A DNA stretch of 41,688 bases, from assembly GCA_007116495.1 (NCBI GenBank), contig SKIJ01000122.1, forward strand, positions 1 to 41,688, read 5' to 3'. This DNA is from Cryomorphaceae bacterium (lineage in GTDB: Bacteria > Bacteroidota > Bacteroidia > Flavobacteriales > Schleiferiaceae). The translations under genes were made by a program, and so were the position numbers. Below, piece after piece: positions 27,829-35,328 of this stretch. Each line of letters begins with the position of its first letter. Position 1 is the first letter of the stretch. The notes beneath the pieces are model-generated. The model saw only the letters and a list, made by a program, of their open reading frames with translations, did not search any database and was not told where the DNA came from.

Positions 27829-27868
27829 TGTTGTTAGCGTTTAGGCATTCAAAAGTACAATCTTTTTC

Positions 27869-29323
27869 TTATTCAATACGTGGTAAGTGAATGCACACAT
27901 TTTTAGGTTCACTGAAGAACTCAAGTGCGTAGAAGCCCCCTTCTCGTCCCATGCCGCTGGCTTTCGTTCCGCCAAATGGCGTTCGCAAATCGCGCACCAA
28001 CCAGCAATTTACCCACACGATGCCCACATCGAGTTTTTCGGCAACGCGATGAGCGCGATTTAGATTATGTGTCCATATGGACGACGATAGACCATAAGGT
28101 GTGCTGTTGGCAATAGCCACAGCCTCATCGTCATCATCAAATGGCATGAGCGTAACAACGGGGCCGAAGATTTCCTCTTGATTGGTTCTACAGTGTGGAG
28201 AAAGCCCTTCAATTACGGTGGGTTCCAAATAGTAACCGTTGTTGAACGGCGCATCTGGTACAACGCGTTTTCCACCACATAATACGGTTCCGCCTTCTTC
28301 CTTGGCCAGTTCAATATACGCTTCAATTTTATTGCGGTGCGCTTCCGATACAACAGCGCCCACTTGGGATGTTTCTAAATGAGGAGGTGCTACGCGCAGG
28401 GCTTTCACGCGTTCCACAAAGGCATCACGAAATTTGGTGTAAATGCTTCGATGTATGAGAAGCCTTGATCCACAAAGGCAAATTTGACCTTGGTTGGCAA
28501 AAGACGAACGCACGGATGTTTTCAGGGCCTCATCAAAGTCGGCGTCGCCAAAAACGATATTGGCATTTTTACCTCCTAACTCTAAGCTGGTTTTTTTAAA
28601 CTGCTGTGCGGCAATGCCCGCAATGATTTTTCCGGTTGAAGTGCCACCGGTAAACGATATGGCCTTTGTGGTTGGATGCGATACAATGGCCTGTCCGGCT
28701 GATTGCCCGTATCCATGAACAATATTGAGAACGCCCGGCGGCATACCTGCTTCCATGCAGATGGAGCTGAGCAGAAAGGCCGTCATGGGGGTGACTTCCG
28801 AGGGTTTTGCAACCACGCAGTTGCCGGCAGCCAACGCGGGAGCAATTTTCCAGCTGAAGAGATAAAGGGGTAAATTCCAAGGAGAAATGCATCCCACAAC
28901 ACCTAACGGTTTTCGCAGGGTGTAGTTGAATCCGTTTTGCCCCATATCGTGCATGGCATTCTCGTCGTGGAGAATGGCGGTAGCGAAGAACGCAAAGTTG
29001 TCACGTGCGCGGGGTATATCAACCGATTTTGCGAGTTTAATGGGTTTTCCGTTGTCCTTGCTTTCGGCATGTGCCAATTCATCTAACTTGGCGTTAATGC
29101 CTTCCGACACGCGCATCAATATGGCAGAACGCTCTGCAGTTGACATGCCAGACCAAATGGGGAATGCGCGTTCGGCAGCAGCAACGGCATGTTCTACGTC
29201 TTTTTCATTGCTGTCAGGAATACGTGCGTAAGCTTTACCGGTGGCGGGTTCAATGTTGTCGAAGTACTCTCCGTTGACCGGAGCGCGCAGTGTTCCATCA
29301 ATGTAGTTTTGGATATCGATCAT
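27869..29323 (-). CDS. Aldehyde dehydrogenase, 2-amino/2-hydroxymuconic semialdehyde dehydrogenase-like
   Basis: An NAD(P)-dependent oxidase of an aldehyde to the acid. In 484 residues the general features are complete: the oxyanion Asn150 (SPWNLP), the nucleotide loop FTGGTSTG, the general base Glu248 (LELGGK) and the nucleophile Cys282 (NQGQICLCG). The C-terminal signature WVNCWLVRDLRTPFGG followed by SGMGREGG resembles enzymes acting on 2-aminomuconate or 2-hydroxymuconate semialdehyde, as in kynurenine/3-hydroxyanthranilate or meta-cleavage catabolism. That substrate assignment is an inference from memory of those families. It is flanked by an SDR 24 bases upstream and a cupin downstream; the ring-cleaving dioxygenase is not in this window. 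Confidence 0.85.
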   Translation of the reverse strand: MIDIQNYIDGTLRAPVNGEYFDNIEPATGKAYARIPDSNEKDVEHAVAAAERAFPIWSGMSTAERSAILMRVSEGINAKLDELAHAESKDNGKPIKLAKSVDIPRARDNFAFFATAILHDENAMHDMGQNGFNYTLRKPLGVVGCISPWNLPLYLFSWKIAPALAAGNCVVAKPSEVTPMTAFLLSSICMEAGMPPGVLNIVHGYGQSAGQAIVSHPTTKAISFTGGTSTGKIIAGIAAQQFKKTSLELGGKNANIVFGDADFDEALKTSVRSSFANQGQICLCGSRLLIHRSIYTKFRDAFVERVKALRVAPPHLETSQVGAVVSEAHRNKIEAYIELAKEEGGTVLCGGKRVVPDAPFNNGYYLEPTVIEGLSPHCRTNQEEIFGPVVTLMPFDDDDEAVAIANSTPYGLSSSIWTHNLNRAHRVAEKLDVGIVWVNCWLVRDLRTPFGGTKASGMGREGGFYALEFFSEPKNVCIHLPRIE

Positions 29324-29347
29324 GGCTTAGTGTCTCGTTGATATTGA

Positions 29348-30133
29348 TTACAAGTTACCGGTTCGCCCTCCGTCTACCGGAATGTTGATTCCGCTAATGT
29401 ATGCGGCGGCATCACTTGCGAGAAATGCGGCGGCGGCGGCCACTTCTTCCGGTTGAGCAAACCGATTGAGCGGGATGTCGGACTTCATGGCTTCGGCAGC
29501 ATCTTCCTTGCTCACTCCCATTTTTTCGGCTTTTTTTGCAATGATACTGGTGAGACGCTCAGTAGCGGTTGCCCCGGGGAGCACATTGTTTACCGTAATA
29601 TTGAATGTTCCCAGTTCATTGGCCAATGTTTTTGCCCAATTGCCCACGGCGCCACGTACGGTGTTGGATACGCCCAATCCTGCTAGGGGGATCTTCACAG
29701 AGGTGGAAATGATGTTGATGATGCGTCCACCGCCGTTTTTTTTCATATCGGGGATGCAGCACTGAGTGATTTCGTGGTTGTTGATAAGGTGGGCAGAGAA
29801 GGCGTCGATGTAGGCCTGGGTGTCGGCGGTATGTGCCGGACCGGGCGGTGGCCCTCCGGTATTGTTTACCAAAACATCAATGAGAATGTCCGGGTGGCTG
29901 TTTTTCCAAGATTCAAGTGCTTTCTTGGCCTCTCCTGGTACGCTGAAGTCTGCGCAAATTGTATGATGGCCATCACCGGCAAGTGATTGTTTGGTAGCGT
30001 TTAACTTTTCTTCATTTCTGGCCATCAGCACAATGGAGGCACCTGAAGATGCAAGCGTGTGCGCTATGGCTTTACCGATGCCCGATGTGCTCCCGCACAC
30101 CAAGGCAGTTTTGTTTGTAAGATTCCAATTCAT
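29348..30133 (-). CDS. SDR-family oxidoreductase lacking the canonical YxxxK pair
   Basis: The 261 residues show the classical SDR fold: the cofactor motif GSTSGIG at 14-20, NNTGG at 90-94 instead of NNAG, the catalytic-type serine in NIISTSVKI, and the C-terminal VDGGRTGNL. At the active site the usual YxxxK is replaced by SNTVR at 156-160 (LGVSNTVRGAV). This substitution occurs in a known SDR subgroup and argues for an altered or lost redox chemistry. A possible -7 element TATTTTCG lies just before the ATG on the - strand (30139-30146). It begins a likely operon with the aldehyde dehydrogenase, which suggests a place in aromatic-intermediate catabolism, but no direct evidence shows its substrate. 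Confidence 0.8.
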   Translation of the reverse strand: MNWNLTNKTALVCGSTSGIGKAIAHTLASSGASIVLMARNEEKLNATKQSLAGDGHHTICADFSVPGEAKKALESWKNSHPDILIDVLVNNTGGPPPGPAHTADTQAYIDAFSAHLINNHEITQCCIPDMKKNGGGRIINIISTSVKIPLAGLGVSNTVRGAVGNWAKTLANELGTFNITVNNVLPGATATERLTSIIAKKAEKMGVSKEDAAEAMKSDIPLNRFAQPEEVAAAAAFLASDAAAYISGINIPVDGGRTGNL

Positions 30134-30192
30134 AAGCGCGAAAATACGGCAAAACCTTCGGGTATAAAATTGCCGACGCGCAACCGATTTGG

Positions 30193-32304
30193 TTATTTCT
30201 TGATGATTTTTTTGACTTCGCGTCCGGCACCGTTGTCGTTGCGCAGCATGTAAACACCAGCTGGAAGGTTGGCGAAGTTTGAAACCTCAATTTGCTTGCG
30301 TTCACCGGCAGACAGCTCAATGTTTTCTTGCCACACTACTTGACCGGTTACCGAAATCAACTCAACCTTTGCCATATCTTCTAATGGTGATTGAATGTTG
30401 ATGGTAAGCGACTCGCTGGCCGGGTTAGGGAACGCCTCAAAACGACGCTCTCCAGACTCAAAAGTGTTATCGCTCAATACAACATCTAAGTTGACGTTGT
30501 CGATATACAAGTTGTTGCCTCCGGCATTTTCAACCTCAAACATGATAAGAATCTCTGAATCTGCACCTGCAAATTGCGCAAGTGATACCTGCGTGCTGCT
30601 CCATTCGCTCTGTGATTGAGGGATAAAATTACTGGTTGTAGCAGGAGCGGTAGCCAGCATACTGCCTTGAATGGTGCGGCGATTTGCCCACGTTTTACCA
30701 CAATCAATACTGATGTTTATTCGCAAGGCCGTATTGGCGTCGTTGTGTTTTGGAGCGTGTGCGTAATTAAATTGTAGAATGGCCGATTGTGCACGTGTCA
30801 TGTCAATGTTTGGTGAAACCAAGCGGAAGATGCCGTGCTCATTTGTTTCGTGAAGGCCAAACAGTGCAGAACGCGTGCCGTCAAAAGAGGCGTCATTGGT
30901 AACTTCAACCGGAACATCGGTGCTGCCAATGCGGTGAAGTGACCAGTTTAAGTTGGGAATTTCAATGCCTTCAAAATCTTCGCGCAGCCAAGATTGAAAG
31001 GGAGAGGGCTCATCATATTTAACCCAGACACTATTGCGGATGCTGATGGAATCTTGTCCGGCATCGTTTTTAACTACCAGTGATACACGGTGCACACCTT
31101 CTTGGTTGAACACAACCTGCGGATAGCGTTCGTTGGAAGTGGCCGGTGTTCCGTTTTCAAAGTACCAGGTGTACTCGTCGGGATTGGCGCCAATTGAAGC
31201 GTCGACAAACTTCACAGTATCACCGGAGCATATAATATTAGTTTGTGCAAAGAAGTCTGCGATGGGTTCGCACACATCTCCACCGACAACACCCGTTTCT
31301 TTCAGATTATTTGTGCGGGTAACATCACCGCGCAATTGGGGGTTATTTAGTACTGCTTTTGACCGTGCCTTTTGTCCATTAGTAAAGGTGTTTTGGCAAA
31401 CGTCATTTGAATAATCCATGTAGTTTTCAATCATATCCGGGAGCGCACCACCGCAGGAGTTGGTGGAGAGATTGCAGCCAAAATTAGCTTGTGCTGCCGG
31501 GGGCGTATCGTTGACAAAATCACCACCATTGCAACCATTGCTAAAGGGGTGGTGGAGATTTAAGTAATGTCCAACTTCATGGGTGAGGGTTCTGCCAAGA
31601 GACACAGATGTTCCCACACTTCCGGTGCGGTCGTGACGTTGAAGCACACCGTCGTTGAATCCCGATTGATTTGGCTGTGGGAAGAACGCGTATCCCAAAA
31701 GAAGCCCCTGTGGAATATTAGAACTTATGGCTCCAACCGTCCATATGTTGAGGTACTTTCGGTTGTTCCACATGCTCAATCGCTTGATGTTGTTTGTGGA
31801 GTTTTCCGCTTCTCTGGTTTGAACGCGGTTAATTCCGTCGGTACAATTTCCGTTTGGGTCAACGCGCGCCAAGTGAAATTCAACTTCAAAGTCAGCAGAG
31901 CGGCTTAAAAAAATATTGCGTAGGTTTACCGTATCGGCATTTTTGCGTCGATAGTCTTCATTGAGAACACGAAGCGCGTCCATAATTTGGTATTTGGAAA
32001 TGTTGTCCTCCTCGGTATCGTACATGACATGAAACACAACGGGAATACGGTGAATATTGGTGCTTTCACCATTTTCATTTCTCACCTCTGTAGGAGGGTT
32101 GTTTGCTATGTACTCGTCAATCCAAGCTTCCACCTCTTCGCGCTGTTGCTGATATTCCCGATCGTTGCCAAACAGTTGTTCAATGATTTCGTCTGTTCCG
32201 CAGACCTCATTTTCGCCGTGATTGTGTTGATGTTGGGCTTGAGATGATAAACTGAACGTTAAAAATGCAATTAAAAACGAAGAAGAAAGAAAAATGCGTA
32301 ACAT
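30193..32304 (-). CDS. Secreted M43-family metalloprotease with PKD-like domain and T9SS sorting tail
   Basis: A 703-residue exported protease. The signal peptide covers about residues 1-23 (ends SSQAQ). The metzincin-type zinc motif HEVGHYLNLHH is at 242-252 and the Met-turn IENYMDYSND at about 292-301, typical of cytophagalysin-like M43 enzymes. Disulfide-forming cysteines lie between them. A PKD-like domain follows at about 350-435 (YTWYFENGTPATS), then a beta-sandwich segment at about 440-610. The final 80 residues, from FEAFPNPASESL to KKIIKK, are a type A T9SS sorting domain, so it should be secreted or surface-attached by the type IX system. It is transcribed alone, divergent from rplM. 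Confidence 0.9.
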   Translation of the reverse strand: MLRIFLSSSFLIAFLTFSLSSQAQHQHNHGENEVCGTDEIIEQLFGNDREYQQQREEVEAWIDEYIANNPPTEVRNENGESTNIHRIPVVFHVMYDTEEDNISKYQIMDALRVLNEDYRRKNADTVNLRNIFLSRSADFEVEFHLARVDPNGNCTDGINRVQTREAENSTNNIKRLSMWNNRKYLNIWTVGAISSNIPQGLLLGYAFFPQPNQSGFNDGVLQRHDRTGSVGTSVSLGRTLTHEVGHYLNLHHPFSNGCNGGDFVNDTPPAAQANFGCNLSTNSCGGALPDMIENYMDYSNDVCQNTFTNGQKARSKAVLNNPQLRGDVTRTNNLKETGVVGGDVCEPIADFFAQTNIICSGDTVKFVDASIGANPDEYTWYFENGTPATSNERYPQVVFNQEGVHRVSLVVKNDAGQDSISIRNSVWVKYDEPSPFQSWLREDFEGIEIPNLNWSLHRIGSTDVPVEVTNDASFDGTRSALFGLHETNEHGIFRLVSPNIDMTRAQSAILQFNYAHAPKHNDANTALRINISIDCGKTWANRRTIQGSMLATAPATTSNFIPQSQSEWSSTQVSLAQFAGADSEILIMFEVENAGGNNLYIDNVNLDVVLSDNTFESGERRFEAFPNPASESLTINIQSPLEDMAKVELISVTGQVVWQENIELSAGERKQIEVSNFANLPAGVYMLRNDNGAGREVKKIIKK

Positions 32305-32394
32305 ATAATAATATGTGTTTTAGTTTTGTGTGTGCTTTTTGTGTTACCGCCAAAAATTGGAATTGTGTAGCGTACAAAAGAGTCGTTTAAACCA

Positions 32395-32402
32395 CAAAGA
32401 TA
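32395..32402 (-). promoter_or_regulatory. Possible -7 element of the M43 protease gene
   Basis: On the - strand it reads TATCTTTG, an exact TAnnTTTG match, 90 bases before the ATG at 32304. No -33 element is evident at the expected spacing. Confidence 0.3.
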
Positions 32403-32438
32403 CGCGTTAAAAACGGCAGAAAAAAAATCTTTCAACAA

Positions 32439-32471
32439 TTTGTTGGGGAAAGAAAAAACATTGTATCTTCG
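32439..32471 (+). promoter_or_regulatory. Promoter of the rplM-rpsI operon
   Basis: TTTG (32439-32442) and an overlapping TTG (32443-32445) lie 21 and 18 bases upstream of TATCTTCG (32464-32471), which is one base from the -7 consensus. Transcription would begin around 32478, leaving a leader of about 60 bases before the GTG start of rplM. Confidence 0.6.
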
Positions 32472-32536
32472 CAGCCCTTTTGCAGATCATATATTTTTTT
32501 GACTGTAAAGCGATTAGAAACATAAAATTCATTGGC

Positions 32537-32980
32537 GTGAACACTTTAAGTTACAAGACCCCTTCGGCTAACAAAGCAACTGTAGATAAGCAGTGGGTCA
32601 TCATCGATGCTGCCGGTCTTCCAGTAGGACGACTTATGACTCGGGTTGCAAGTATTGCCCGCGGCAAGCACAAAACCAATTTCACTCCACACGTAGATTG
32701 TGGAGATAATGTCATCATCATCAATGCGGAGAAGGTTACCTTTTCGGGCATGAAGATGGAGCAAAAAGAGTACATAACGTTCTCCGGTTACCCCGGTGGT
32801 CAAAAGCGCAGCACACCTCGTGAGGTGTTTGCCAAGCAGCCTCGCAAGGTATTGGAAAATGCCCTTCGCGGTATGTTGCCCAAAAACAGATTGGGTCGTG
32901 CACTCTTTAAAAATGTGCATATTTATGAAGGTGCTGAGCATCCGCATGAGGCACAGAAACCACAAACCATAACATTATAA
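32537..32980 (+). CDS. rplM: 50S ribosomal protein L13 (GTG start)
   Basis: A large-subunit ribosomal protein of 147 residues. It begins VNTLSYKTPSANK, the typical Bacteroidota L13 N-terminus, and contains DAAGLPVGRLMTRVA, the conserved SGYPGG turn, and the family motif AVRGMLPKNRLGR here as ALRGMLPKNRLGR. The GTG at 32537 was chosen because homology begins exactly there; the in-frame TTG at 32480 would add 19 AT-rich residues and lie at the transcription start. rpsI follows ten bases downstream, the universal L13-S9 pairing. Confidence 0.96.
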   Translation: MNTLSYKTPSANKATVDKQWVIIDAAGLPVGRLMTRVASIARGKHKTNFTPHVDCGDNVIIINAEKVTFSGMKMEQKEYITFSGYPGGQKRSTPREVFAKQPRKVLENALRGMLPKNRLGRALFKNVHIYEGAEHPHEAQKPQTITL

Positions 32981-32990
32981 TCCAAAGCAT

Positions 32991-33377
32991 ATGTCAGTAA
33001 CACATGCCATAGGTCGCCGCAAAACATCCATTGCTCGCGTTTACATGAAAGAAGGAAGCGGTTCTATTTCCATTAATAACCGCGACTACAAAGATTATTT
33101 TCCTACCGGTACCCTACGCTACAAAGTAGAACAGCCGTTGAATTTGGTTGAAAGTCTTGGTAGCTACGACATCAAAGTCAACGTAGAAGGTGGTGGAATC
33201 AACGGCCAAGCTGAAGCCATTCGCTTGGGGTTGTCTCGTGCGCTTTGCGAAATCAATGCCGACAACCGCAAAGTATTCAAGCCCGAAGGATTGCTTACTC
33301 GCGACCCACGTATGGTAGAGCGCAAGAAGTTTGGCCAGAAGAAAGCCCGTAAAAAATTCCAGTTCTCCAAGCGTTAA
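32991..33377 (+). CDS. rpsI: 30S ribosomal protein S9
   Basis: A small-subunit protein of 128 residues whose C-terminal tail reaches the P-site tRNA. It shows the N-terminal AIGRRKTSIARVY, the central GGGINGQAEAIRLG, and the basic end ARKKFQFSKR with the invariant terminal KR. The start codon has no Shine-Dalgarno sequence, only an A-rich leader. It is co-transcribed with rplM; rpsB begins 90 bases downstream. Confidence 0.97.
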   Translation: MSVTHAIGRRKTSIARVYMKEGSGSISINNRDYKDYFPTGTLRYKVEQPLNLVESLGSYDIKVNVEGGGINGQAEAIRLGLSRALCEINADNRKVFKPEGLLTRDPRMVERKKFGQKKARKKFQFSKR

Positions 33378-33467
33378 TATCATTCTGTTTAGCATCGAAA
33401 CTTTGCAGATCTTTTCCAAAAAGCTACTGCATCGTTGCTCAAATAACGAACGTAAACAAACACAAAC

Positions 33468-34229
33468 ATGTCTCAAAAAATCGAAATCAAACCATTGTTG
33501 GACGCAGGTGTTCACTTTGGTCACCTTACGCGCAAGTGGAACCCCAACATGGCACCATATATTTTTATGGAACGTGGAGGAGTCCACATCATCGACCTCT
33601 ACAAAACAGTAGCAAAACTCGACCAAGCCGGAACAGCTATGGGTAAGCTTGCCGCACAGGGAAAGAAAATTCTCTTCGTAGCGACTAAAAAGCAAGCAAA
33701 GGATGTGATCGCTGAACACGCCACAGCACTCAACATGCCCTACATTACCGAACGCTGGCCGGGAGGAATGCTTACCAATTTTGTCACCATCCGCAAGGCC
33801 ATTAAAAAGATGACCAACATCGACAAGATGAAAGCTGATGGTTCTTTCCAAACGCTTTCTAAGCGTGAGCGCCTTCAAGTTGATCGCCAACGTGCAAAGT
33901 TGGAAAAGCAACTCGGCTCCATCTCAGATATGAGTCGTTTGCCCGCCGCTCTTTTTGTGGTTGATATCAGCCGTGAGCACATTGCTGTACGAGAGGCTCA
34001 AAAACTAAACATCCCCGTCTTTGCCATCGTGGATACTAACTCCAACCCCAACGAGGTTGATTTCCCAATCCCCGGTAACGACGACGCGTCTAAGTCTATC
34101 TCCATCATCATGAATCACGTGAGTGGTTACGTGCGTGACGGACTTGCAGCGCGCAAGGCAGATAAAGACAAAGGGGGAACCGATAAAGCAGCTAAGAAAG
34201 CTGAAAAAATGGCCGATACAGAGTCTTAA
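33468..34229 (+). CDS. rpsB: 30S ribosomal protein S2
   Basis: The 253 residues form the S2 protein of the small subunit. Recognisable segments are LLDAGVHFGHLTRKWNP, ITERWPGGMLTNF, and PVFAIVDTNSNP near the C-terminus. The tail after about residue 230 is lysine-rich (KDKGGTDKAAKKAEK). The ATG follows an A-rich stretch without a Shine-Dalgarno sequence. It pairs with tsf as in most bacteria, but a terminator hairpin lies between them. Confidence 0.97.
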   Translation: MSQKIEIKPLLDAGVHFGHLTRKWNPNMAPYIFMERGGVHIIDLYKTVAKLDQAGTAMGKLAAQGKKILFVATKKQAKDVIAEHATALNMPYITERWPGGMLTNFVTIRKAIKKMTNIDKMKADGSFQTLSKRERLQVDRQRAKLEKQLGSISDMSRLPAALFVVDISREHIAVREAQKLNIPVFAIVDTNSNPNEVDFPIPGNDDASKSISIIMNHVSGYVRDGLAARKADKDKGGTDKAAKKAEKMADTES

Positions 34230-34253
34230 GGTTAATACAATCATCATTAATTT

Positions 34254-34286
34254 AGAGTGTGCGTATTGTGCACACTCTTCTTTTTT
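34254..34286 (+). terminator. Internal terminator or attenuator between rpsB and tsf
   Basis: A perfect nine-base stem AGAGTGTGC/GCACACTCT (34254-34262 and 34270-34278) with a seven-base loop is followed by TCTTTTTT. It begins 24 bases after the rpsB stop and ends 23 bases before the tsf start. The structure is a standard intrinsic terminator; since tsf has no obvious promoter, partial read-through is likely. Confidence 0.75.
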
Positions 34287-34309
34287 CATAACGACTAAAT
34301 TAAATTATC

Positions 34310-35131
34310 ATGGCAATTACTGCATCTGATGTTAATAAATTGCGTAAGCAAACCGGTGCCGGTATGATGGACTGTAAAAAAGCCCTCACCGAAGCCAATG
34401 GAGATTTTGATGAAGCCATCAGCATTCTCCGCAAAAAAGGACAAAAAGTAGCCGCAAAACGTGCCGATCGCGAAACGTCTGAAGGATGTGCGTTGGCAGC
34501 ATCAAACGATAACAACACGTTTGCTGCCGTTGTCGCTGTGAGTTGTGAAACTGATTTCGTTGCCAAAAATGACGATTTTGTTGCGTTGACACAGCACATC
34601 CTCGATGTAGCAATGACACATCAACCAGCCGATGCAGATGCGCTCAAAGCGCTTCCGTTTGCCGACGGCATTACCATTGGCGAAAAACTCATCGAACAAA
34701 ACGGTGTGATCGGTGAAAAAATCGAATTAGCCGGTTACGAAACAGTTGAAGCACCTTACGTTTCGTTTTACGTTCACATGAACAACAAAATCGCCACGAT
34801 TGTAGGGCTAAATGAGGAGGCTGAAGAAGCAGCCAAAGACGTAGCAATGCAGGCAGCAGCTATGGCACCAGTAGCATTGAATCGCGACGCCGTTCCTCAG
34901 GAGGTTATCGACAAGGAACTTGAAATTGGAAAAGACCTCGCGCGTCAAGAAGGCAAACCGGAAGCTATGCTCGATAAAATTGCTCAAGGTCGCTTGAACA
35001 AGTTCTTTAAAGAAAACACATTGGTGGATCAGGATTTCATCAAAGACGGAAAGCTCTCCGTATCAAAATACCTCGATTCTGTGAAGAAGGGTCTTCACAT
35101 TACCGATTACAAACGTGTAGCGCTTGGTTAA
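34310..35131 (+). CDS. tsf: Elongation factor Ts
   Basis: The guanine nucleotide exchange factor for EF-Tu, 273 residues. The N-terminal UBA-like domain reads VNKLRKQTGAGMMDCKKAL, shortened here as KQTGAGMMDCKKAL, and the core motifs SCETDFVAKND and FYVHMNNKIATIV are present. It ends with LDSVKKGLHITDYKRVALG. A strong terminator follows 19 bases downstream, closing the ribosomal gene block. Confidence 0.97.
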   Translation: MAITASDVNKLRKQTGAGMMDCKKALTEANGDFDEAISILRKKGQKVAAKRADRETSEGCALAASNDNNTFAAVVAVSCETDFVAKNDDFVALTQHILDVAMTHQPADADALKALPFADGITIGEKLIEQNGVIGEKIELAGYETVEAPYVSFYVHMNNKIATIVGLNEEAEEAAKDVAMQAAAMAPVALNRDAVPQEVIDKELEIGKDLARQEGKPEAMLDKIAQGRLNKFFKENTLVDQDFIKDGKLSVSKYLDSVKKGLHITDYKRVALG

Positions 35132-35150
35132 CCCAACGCTTTTGGTATAA

Positions 35151-35179
35151 AAAAACCGGCTGTAGAGCCGGTTTTTTTT
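35151..35179 (+). terminator. Rho-independent terminator of tsf
   Basis: An 11-base stem AAAAACCGGCT/AGCCGGTTTTT with loop GTAG is continued by three more T residues. It lies 19 bases after the tsf stop and is a textbook intrinsic terminator. Confidence 0.92.
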
Positions 35180-35207
35180 GCTCTTTAAATGCTACAATAT
35201 CGGATTG

Positions 35208-35215
35208 TACATTTG
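35208..35215 (+). promoter_or_regulatory. Possible -7 element for porZ
   Basis: TACATTTG exactly matches TAnnTTTG and lies after the tsf terminator, 113 bases before ATG 35329. No TTG occurs at 19-21 bases upstream, so the match is partial. Confidence 0.35.
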
Positions 35216-35328
35216 CGTTTCATTTAGCGTAAGCTGTCAACTCAAAGGTGCCTTTACTTCTGTAGAGACAGTCATCATTAACTCATTAACCTCACGTGAT
35301 AACGGCACGTAGGTTTTATCGAAAACGT

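Noticed and set aside
33114-33911. 265-residue open frame on the - strand over rpsI and rpsB
   Set aside because: It is antisense to two certain ribosomal protein genes, spans their gap, and has no recognisable domain; it is a shadow of biased codon use.
35240-35260. Short palindromes after the tsf terminator (AAAGGTGCCTTT, CTGTAGAGACAG)
   Set aside because: Stems of four to five bases with no linked signal; not distinguishable from background.
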